Source: Acidimicrobiales bacterium (GTDB lineage Bacteria > Actinomycetota > Acidimicrobiia > Acidimicrobiales > Poriferisodalaceae). From it: 64,000 nucleotides of DNA. The first letter of the stretch is position 1. Each line of letters opens with the position of its first letter. The notes beneath the pieces were generated by a model, which was not told the DNA's origin, searched no databases, and saw only the letters and a program-made list of their open reading frames with translations. This document shows, in pieces, positions 58,518 through 64,000 of this stretch. The stretch spans positions 1-64,000 of the forward strand of contig VYDH01000018.1 of NCBI GenBank assembly GCA_009843525.1, written 5' to 3'. A program made the position numbers and the translations under genes.

Positions 58518-59972
58518 TCAGAAGCCGACCGGCCGCTGGAACCCGCCGAGTGCCTCGTTCAGGAAGCGGCCCACGGCCAGCGTCGTGCGGTCTTCCAGGA
58601 ATGGTCCTGCGATCTGCACCCCGACCGGCAGATCGCCCCCGGCCGTCGGCACGGTGCCCACCGGCACCACGGTGGCGGGCAGCCATGACACGCCGGTGAG
58701 CCCCATCCACTTGATGATGTCGAAGTACGGCCGACTGTCGCCGTTCACCGTGATCCGGCGGTTGGTGGCCGGGCGGCTGTGGTCGTGGCGGACCGCCGCG
58801 GTGGGCGTCACCGGCAGCAGCACCACATCCCAGTCTGTGAAGAACTCCTCCCAGCGCCTGCGCTGCTGCAGCCGGCGCTCGTGCCAGCTCAGCCATTCCC
58901 GGTGACGCATCGCGGCATACCAGATGCCCAGATCCCCCTGAGGTTCATCGCTCGACGAGGCGATCTCCTCCAACTGGGCGAGCGTCCATGTGCCGGCCTC
59001 GGCCGCCGAGAGCAGGTGCAGGAAGGTGTCGACGGCCTTCTCGAACGTGAACGACGGCCGAGCCTCAGTGTCCACCCGGGCGCCTGCCTGCTCCAGTGCG
59101 CTGGCTGCGCCCAGCAGCAGTTCCCGGTACTGGGAGTCGATCGGGCACAGCTCTTCGTCGAGCCACACCGCCACCCGGAAGTCGGAGATGTCGCGGTGGC
59201 GGGCCGGCGGCAAGTCGAGCGAATACGCCTTGGAGTTCCACGCGTCAGGCCCGGCGAGGATGTCGAGCGCCATTTCCAGATCGTCGACGTCACGCGCCAT
59301 CGGCCCCGCAACCGCGATGTCGGCTTGGCTGAGCGTGCCGGGCATGCCCGGGATCTGGCCCAGTGCCGAGACGACGCCATAGCTGGGCTTGTGCCCGGTG
59401 ACGCCCGACCAGTGCGACGGGATGCGGATGGAGCCGCCGATGTCGGAGCCGAGTTCGAGCGGGGTGTAGCCGGCTGCCAGCGCCGCTCCCGATCCGCCCG
59501 AGGAGCCGCCGGGGGTGTGCTCCACGTTGTACGGGTTGGCGGTGGTGCCGTACACCTCGTTGTACGACTGGGCGTCGCCGGCGAACAGCGGCAGGTTGGT
59601 CTTGGCGAACACCACTGCCCCCGCAGCCTTGTAGCGAGCGACGGGATCGGCGTCGCGCTCAGGCACGAAGTCGGCGAGCGCCGGAGCACCCGAGGTGGTG
59701 ACCAGTCCCTCGGTCTGGAACGAATCCTTGATGGTGACGGGAACACCGTGCAGCGGACCCAGCTCGTCGCCGCGGGCCACTGCAGCGTCGGCTGCGTCGG
59801 CAGCGGCCCGCGCCCGTTCGGCATCGAGTGCAACCACGGCGTTGATCGGGCCGTCGAGACGTTCCACCCTCGCAAGCGCCGCATCGAGCAGCTCCCTGGA
59901 GGAGACGTCCCCGGCGGCGATGGCGGCCGCTGTCTCCATAGTCGTGGCGTAGGCGAAATCATCCGCGGCCAT
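58518..59972 (-). CDS. Amidase signature enzyme
   Basis: The protein has 484 residues. Triad: Lys82 in PVTIKDSF, cis-Ser in TPGGSSGGSGA (about 157-158) and Ser181 in SDIGGSIRIPSHWSG. ATG 59972 is preceded by GGAGG. It is first in an operon with an alpha/beta hydrolase and a CoA-transferase. Upstream lies a tandem CTGACAAGTTG repeat that could be an operator. The enzyme probably liberates an acid that is then activated by CoA transfer. Confidence 0.92.
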   Translation of the reverse strand: MAADDFAYATTMETAAAIAAGDVSSRELLDAALARVERLDGPINAVVALDAERARAAADAADAAVARGDELGPLHGVPVTIKDSFQTEGLVTTSGAPALADFVPERDADPVARYKAAGAVVFAKTNLPLFAGDAQSYNEVYGTTANPYNVEHTPGGSSGGSGAALAAGYTPLELGSDIGGSIRIPSHWSGVTGHKPSYGVVSALGQIPGMPGTLSQADIAVAGPMARDVDDLEMALDILAGPDAWNSKAYSLDLPPARHRDISDFRVAVWLDEELCPIDSQYRELLLGAASALEQAGARVDTEARPSFTFEKAVDTFLHLLSAAEAGTWTLAQLEEIASSSDEPQGDLGIWYAAMRHREWLSWHERRLQQRRRWEEFFTDWDVVLLPVTPTAAVRHDHSRPATNRRITVNGDSRPYFDIIKWMGLTGVSWLPATVVPVGTVPTAGGDLPVGVQIAGPFLEDRTTLAVGRFLNEALGGFQRPVGF

Positions 59973-59988
59973 GTCCGGACCTCCTGCA

Positions 59989-60016
59989 CTGACAAGTTGC
60001 CCGTGCTGACAAGTTG
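59989..60016. repeat. Tandem 11-bp repeat CTGACAAGTTG, possible operator of the amidase operon
   Basis: CTGACAAGTTG occurs at 59989-59999 and 60006-60016, a period of 17 bases, 17-44 nt upstream of the amidase start. On the minus strand each unit contains CTTGTCAG. Confidence 0.4.
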
Positions 60017-60155
60017 ATCGTGGCCGGACTCGTCCTGGCCACGTTCGGGTTGAACGGTGCAGGCAACCTAGTTCGCAGCATCCGCCCGCTGCCTGCCTGC
60101 GCCGGTACTTCAAAATTCGCTTGTCTGCGACGTGCTGCGGCACGACGGTAGGCAC

Positions 60156-60836
60156 ATGCGAAATATCATGAAATTCATCATTCTGGGATTGGGCCTGGGT
60201 CTGTTGAGCCTGGCCACGGCACCGGCGGCATCGGCAGGGCCAGCCTTTTCGCTGCGAGGCGGCAGCTCGACGCTGCCTGAGCGGCCGCCAGCACGCGATC
60301 CGGTGCTGGGAGACCTGCGCATCGAGGTGGACAGCCGAGATCCTGCCCACAAGGCCGAGCGTGTCGGAAAGGCCGCCAACTTGGGCCTGTCGTCGCTGTC
60401 GTTCCCGCGCCCGGTGCCGCTGTTCGCACCGCCGGCGCAGCGGGTCCGCACGCTGGTCGGCATCGACACGTGGTTCTGGGTGCCCCCGGCGAGCTGGCGG
60501 CCCATCGTGCGCGTCGTCGCTGCCGGGAGTGTCGTGGTCACCCTCGTTGCCACGCCGGTGACCTTGCAGTTGGTCCCCGGCGACGGTTCACCGCTGGTGT
60601 CGTGCCCGGGTCCTGGCCTGCCCTGGCTGGTGCCCGGCACTCGCTCGCTGTGCAGTCACGTCTTCCAGCGTGCCTCCACTGCAGGGCTGACCGGCCGTTT
60701 CCGCGGCACGGTGCAGACCGTCTGGACCGTGCGCTGGACTTCGAACACCGGGCTGAGCGGTGTCACTGGGCCAGTCATCGTGCCGACGCCTGTGTCGTTG
60801 CGAGTGGTGGAGGCACAGCCAGTGCTGGGGCGCTGA
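60156..60836 (+). CDS. Secreted protein with signal peptide, PKD-like fold
   Basis: The protein has 226 residues. A Sec signal peptide (RNIMKFIILGLGLGLLSL ending near ASA-G) precedes a mature part with VGIDTWFWVPPASWRPIV and a pair of cysteines in LVSCPGPGLPW and SLCSHVFQRAS, then FRGTVQTVWTVRWTSNTG and RVVEAQPVLG. The last stretches resemble actinobacterial secreted proteins with one PKD-like beta-sandwich. Start ATG 60156 or 60168. It is divergent from the amidase gene. Function unknown. Confidence 0.72.
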   Translation: MRNIMKFIILGLGLGLLSLATAPAASAGPAFSLRGGSSTLPERPPARDPVLGDLRIEVDSRDPAHKAERVGKAANLGLSSLSFPRPVPLFAPPAQRVRTLVGIDTWFWVPPASWRPIVRVVAAGSVVVTLVATPVTLQLVPGDGSPLVSCPGPGLPWLVPGTRSLCSHVFQRASTAGLTGRFRGTVQTVWTVRWTSNTGLSGVTGPVIVPTPVSLRVVEAQPVLGR

Positions 60837-60859
60837 TCAGAGGCGTCCCGCAGCCGAAC

Positions 60860-60865
60860 TAGGTT
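60860..60865 (+). promoter_or_regulatory. TAGGTT -10 box of the third double CoA-transferase
   Basis: TAGGTT lies 29 nt before GTG 60895, leaving a short leader with a GGAAGGA ribosome site, so this gene is not leaderless. Confidence 0.45.
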
Positions 60866-60894
60866 CTGCGCGCAACCAACGGAAGGACGCCATC

Positions 60895-63345
60895 GTGCTG
60901 GGCTGTCGAGTACTGGACCTGTCGGATCATCGAGGCCAGATGGCGGGAGCGCTGCTGGCCGATCTGGGAGCGGACGTGATCCTCGTGGAGCCGCCCGGCG
61001 GATCTGCTGCGCGCGCCGTCGGCCCGTTCGTCGCTGGACGTGAGGGCGACCCCGAAGCGTCGCTGTGGTTCTGGTCGTACAACCGTGGCAAGCGCAGCGT
61101 CGCGCTCGATCTCGACGATCCCGGCGACCAGCAGCGGTTGCGTGACCTCGCTGCCACCGCAGACGTGCTCATCGAGTCGGATGTACCCGGAGCGATGGCT
61201 ACCCGTGGTCTGGGACCCCAGGACCTGTCCGAGGTCAATCCAGGGCTCGTCTACACGTCAGTGACGGCATTCGGCCAGTCCGGGCCTAAGGCGGACTGGG
61301 CCGCCACCGACCTCATCGTCTCGGCCGCAAGCATGCTGTCCAACGTGGTCGGAGACGAGGACCGACCCCCGCTGCGCATCCCCCTCGACCAGTGCTTCCT
61401 GCATGCCTCCGCCGAGGCCGCCGTGGCGTCGCTGATCGCCTTGCGCGAACGCAAGCGCAGCGGTCTGGGCCAGCACGTCGACGTGAGCGCCCAGCAGGCC
61501 GTCACCCAGGCCACGCAGTCGGCCACGCTCTGCCACCTGTACAACTCGCCCGAGTTGCTGCGCATGAGCGGCGGCGCACGCCTGGGGCCATTCCGGGTGC
61601 GGCTGCGCTCGCCGGCCGCCGACGGCTATGTGTCGGCAACGATCCTGTTCGGCCAGTCCATCGGGCCGTTCGGTGCCCGCCTGTTCGAGTGGATGCACTC
61701 CGAGGGAGGCTGCGCCGACAGCGACTTGGAGATCGACTGGATCAACTTCGTCGAGGGCGTGATCACCGGGCGCATCCCGCCCACCGAGTACGAGCGCATC
61801 CAGCAGGTGGCTGCCGACTTCACCGCCACCCGCACCAAGGCCGATCTGCTGGAAGTGGCGCTCGACAAACGCCTGCTGATTGTGCCGATCACCACGGTCG
61901 CCGACGTGGTCGAGTCGCCCCAGTACGCCGAGCGGGGTTTCTGGCGCGACATTCCCACCGGCGGCCTCGACTCGGTGCGCTACCCCGGCCCGTGCGCTCG
62001 ATTCAGCTCCACGCCGCTGGATGTCTCGACGCCGCCTCCATCGGTCGGCCAGCACACCGACGAGGTGCTCGCCGACGTGGGCGCTCCGGCGTCGGTGGCT
62101 ACCTCCGAGGGCTTGGTGGCCGCTGCCGCGGCAGGTCACCGCGACCCGGCACTGCCGCTGGCAGACGTCAAGATCTTGGACTTCATGTGGGTGATGGCCG
62201 GGCCGGGCTCGACGCGCGAGCTCGCTGACTGGGGCGCCACGGTGGTGCGGGTGGAATCCACCCACAAGGTGGAAGCAGCCCGCACCATCCAGCCGTTCCT
62301 CAACGACGAGGCGGGTGCGGAGAACGGCGGTCTGTACCAGAACATGAACGCCAGCAAGCTCGGCATCACCATCGACATCTCCAAGCCTGAGAGCCGTGAT
62401 CTCATCCTGGACCTGGTGCGCTGGGCCGACGTTGTCACCGAGTCGTTCTCGCCCCATGCGTTGGCCGACCTCAACCTGGCCTATGAGGATCTGCGAGCGG
62501 TCAAGCCCGACATCATCATGGCGTCGAGCTGCCTGTTCGGCCAGAGCGGGCCGCTCTCGTCGCTGGCCGGTTTCGGCACGATGGGTGCGTCCATGTCGGG
62601 CTTCTATGAGATGACTGGCTGGCCCGATCGCGATCCCGCTGGCGTGTTCGGTGCCTACACCGACTACGTGTCGCCCAAGTTCCTCAGCGCTGCTCTGCTG
62701 GCCGCCTTGGACCATCGCGACCGCACCGGCGAGGGCCAGTACATCGACCTGTCGCAGGCCGAATCGTCGATGACCTTCCTGGCACCGGCAGTGCTCGACT
62801 ACGACGTGAACGCGCACCTGCCCGACAAGATGGGCAACGACCATCCGGCAATGTCGCCCCATGGGGTGTTCGCATCGGCGGGTGACGACCGCTGGATTGC
62901 CGTGGCCTGCGAGAACGACGACCAGTGGGCAGGTTTGTGCGGCGTCATCGGTGCCGACGACATGGCTGGTCTGGGTGTCGAGGAGCGGCGTGAACGTGCC
63001 GCCGAGATAGCAGACCGGATTACCGCGTGGACTTCGGAGCGAGACAACGTCGAAGCGCATGTCGAGCTGCAGGCCGCCGGCGTGCCGGCCCACGCCGTCG
63101 CCAACTCCGAAGTGATGACCAACGACCCGCAGCTGGCGCACCGCAACCACTTCCGCAACGTGCCGCATGGCAGCAACGGGACGATGTGGGTCGAGGGAGC
63201 GCGGTTCGCCATGTCGCGCAGCTCAGACGGCATCGATCGTGCGGGTCCGACCTATGGCGAGCACACCTTCGTGGTGCTGGAGCAGCTGCTCGGCTACGAC
63301 CAGGATCGGATCTCCGAGCTGGCCGTGGCGGGCGTGCTGGAATAG
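60895..63345 (+). CDS. Double-domain family III (CaiB/BaiF) CoA-transferase, copy 3
   Basis: The protein has 816 residues, a more distant relative of the pair at 10779 and 13401. Domain 1 (about 1-400) begins LGCRVLDLSDHRGQMAGALL and keeps an Asp in AATDLIVSAASML; domain 2 (about 420-816) has Gly in GFGTMGASMSGFY, as in the other two. The common pattern FMWVMAGPGSTRELADWGA and the closing GEHTFVVLEQLLGYDQDRIS are shared. GTG 60895 is preceded by GGAAGGA. It stands alone, next to a 2OG/Fe oxygenase on the other strand. Confidence 0.88.
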   Translation: MLGCRVLDLSDHRGQMAGALLADLGADVILVEPPGGSAARAVGPFVAGREGDPEASLWFWSYNRGKRSVALDLDDPGDQQRLRDLAATADVLIESDVPGAMATRGLGPQDLSEVNPGLVYTSVTAFGQSGPKADWAATDLIVSAASMLSNVVGDEDRPPLRIPLDQCFLHASAEAAVASLIALRERKRSGLGQHVDVSAQQAVTQATQSATLCHLYNSPELLRMSGGARLGPFRVRLRSPAADGYVSATILFGQSIGPFGARLFEWMHSEGGCADSDLEIDWINFVEGVITGRIPPTEYERIQQVAADFTATRTKADLLEVALDKRLLIVPITTVADVVESPQYAERGFWRDIPTGGLDSVRYPGPCARFSSTPLDVSTPPPSVGQHTDEVLADVGAPASVATSEGLVAAAAAGHRDPALPLADVKILDFMWVMAGPGSTRELADWGATVVRVESTHKVEAARTIQPFLNDEAGAENGGLYQNMNASKLGITIDISKPESRDLILDLVRWADVVTESFSPHALADLNLAYEDLRAVKPDIIMASSCLFGQSGPLSSLAGFGTMGASMSGFYEMTGWPDRDPAGVFGAYTDYVSPKFLSAALLAALDHRDRTGEGQYIDLSQAESSMTFLAPAVLDYDVNAHLPDKMGNDHPAMSPHGVFASAGDDRWIAVACENDDQWAGLCGVIGADDMAGLGVEERRERAAEIADRITAWTSERDNVEAHVELQAAGVPAHAVANSEVMTNDPQLAHRNHFRNVPHGSNGTMWVEGARFAMSRSSDGIDRAGPTYGEHTFVVLEQLLGYDQDRISELAVAGVLE

Positions 63346-63351
63346 TTGCCT

Positions 63352-63370
63352 GCGCCCTCAGTCGGGGCGC
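63352..63370. terminator. Hairpin between convergent CoA-transferase and oxygenase genes
   Basis: GCGCCC/GGGCGC (6 bp, 7-base loop) lies in the 31-base gap between the two stops. Confidence 0.5.
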
Positions 63371-63376
63371 CGGCGC

Positions 63377-64000
63377 TCAGCCCTCGAACGTGCCGACCTT
63401 CTCGCCGGTGACGTTCTCGTAGTTCCGGTTCAGGAACCAGCGCTGGTAGTCGCCGTAGGTGATCGGCTCGTGGCGAGCCGGGCGTTCGTCGCTGACCGTG
63501 GTGGGCACCGGGTCGACCAGAGCGTCGTCGCGGGCTCCGTAGAAGAACGGCACTGCGTACCGGTCGCCGGCCGACAGGTTGCGCGCCCGGTGTGCGGTTG
63601 ACAGGTACACGTTGTTCGTCCAGCGCTTCAGCATGTCGCCGCTGTTGACCAGGTACGAGCCCGCCATCTGGGGCGGCGAGATCCAGTCGTAGCCGGCCGG
63701 GCGGATCTCCAGCCCCGGCACGTCGTTGGCCGGCAGGAACGTGAACACCGAGCTGTCCGTGTGCGGCGCGAGGCCCCACTCGTTGTCGTCGTAGTCCATC
63801 GGCGGGTAGTGCGACATGCGCAGCGTCACGCTGGGCTCATCGAAGTGCGGGTCGAAGTAGTCGGGGGGCAGGTCGAGCGACAGCGCCAGGATCGGCAGCA
63901 TCCGTGAGCCCAGGGCGATCAGCTGGTCGATGTAGCTCTCGCAGCTCTGTGCGAAGTCCTCGAGCGGCGGGAACTGATTCTCGGTGTGGTAGCCGTGCCG
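63377..64000 (-). CDS. Isopenicillin-N-synthase-like 2OG/Fe(II) oxygenase, C-terminal part, cut by window edge
   Basis: The visible 207 residues are the C-terminal part; the frame is open to the window edge. The facial triad is present: HTD in GLAPHTDSSVFTFL and a distal His in YLSTAHRARNLSAGDRY, the latter followed by Arg for the 2-oxoglutarate-type substrate. GSYLVNSGDMLKRWTNN is typical of IPNS/GA-oxidase-like proteins. Such enzymes oxidise a C-H bond or close a ring. The N-terminal DIOX_N domain is missing from the window. Function unknown. Confidence 0.85.
   Translation of the reverse strand, partial: RHGYHTENQFPPLEDFAQSCESYIDQLIALGSRMLPILALSLDLPPDYFDPHFDEPSVTLRMSHYPPMDYDDNEWGLAPHTDSSVFTFLPANDVPGLEIRPAGYDWISPPQMAGSYLVNSGDMLKRWTNNVYLSTAHRARNLSAGDRYAVPFFYGARDDALVDPVPTTVSDERPARHEPITYGDYQRWFLNRNYENVTGEKVGTFEG

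Noticed and set aside
58456..58896. N-terminal extension of the alpha/beta hydrolase frame to 58896
   Set aside because: The extra part overlaps the amidase gene in another frame and has no protein-like pattern; ATG 58455 begins the conserved fold.

Overview
The window is a dense, high-GC (roughly two-thirds G+C by eye) actinobacterial chromosome segment with about 51 protein genes on both strands and no gap over 300 bases. No tRNA, rRNA, CRISPR array, transposase, integrase or phage gene was seen. Frequent GTG starts, many start codons 6-8 nt behind a TANNNT -10 box (leaderless transcription), a Mycobacterium-like cysO-cysM-MBL-rph-rdgB order and a single-chain acyl-CoA carboxylase point to Actinomycetota. 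The wealth of CaiB/BaiF CoA-transferases, amidases, a Rieske oxygenase, luciferase-like oxygenases and a hydantoinase suggests a free-living or host-associated marine/soil Acidimicrobiia-like heterotroph; the class is inference.

Layout. 1-7.6 kb: edge of an acyl-CoA carboxylase beta chain, then an M24 (Xaa-Pro) peptidase with an FAD amine oxidase, a Nudix hydrolase, an FMN monooxygenase and a double polysaccharide-deacetylase protein. 7.7-10.8 kb: three tandem paralogous membrane proteins, each with its own leaderless promoter. 10.8-16.0 kb: two tandem, closely related double-domain CoA-transferases. 16.0-19.4 kb: one-chain BC-BCCP-CT acyl-CoA carboxylase. 19.7-22.0 kb: egtB-egtD for ergothioneine. 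22-29 kb: alcohol dehydrogenase, nitroreductase, SCO6745-like protein, dienelactone hydrolase, enoyl-CoA hydratase, amidase and a DMT exporter; two inverted copies of a 45-bp repeat lie here. 29.1-34.3 kb: a same-strand set (RraA-like aldolase, VOC dioxygenase, HpaB-type hydroxylase, luciferase-like monooxygenase, alpha/beta hydrolase) that reads as an aromatic or ring-cleavage catabolic module.

34.3-41.1 kb is the housekeeping core: smpB, cysO-cysM, a lipoprotein, an MBL-fold enzyme, rph, rdgB, clpP, and rpe on the opposite strand with a small membrane-anchored protein. 41.2-50 kb (minus strand): thiolase, an orphan form-II CoxL-type molybdenum hydroxylase, a haloalkane-dehalogenase/epoxide-hydrolase-like protein and a fused hydantoinase A/B (5-oxoprolinase-type) enzyme. 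Divergent from it, 50-56.4 kb: aminotransferase, Rieske oxygenase with a CntA-like bridging Glu, paralogous aminotransferase, amidase and TesB-type thioesterase, a likely amine/amide catabolic locus. 56.5-60 kb (minus strand): amidase, alpha/beta hydrolase and single-domain CoA-transferase operon. 60.2-64 kb: a secreted protein, a third double-domain CoA-transferase and the C-terminal part of an isopenicillin-N-synthase-like 2OG/Fe(II) oxygenase cut by the right edge.

The most notable points are the double CaiB proteins whose second domain lacks the catalytic Asp, the deacetylase whose second domain has lost its conserved His residues, the Rieske gene bracketed by duplicated aminotransferases, the triple membrane-protein array, a hairpin-rich promoter-bearing intergenic region at 3.1 kb and the switchable hairpins between clpP and its convergent neighbour.
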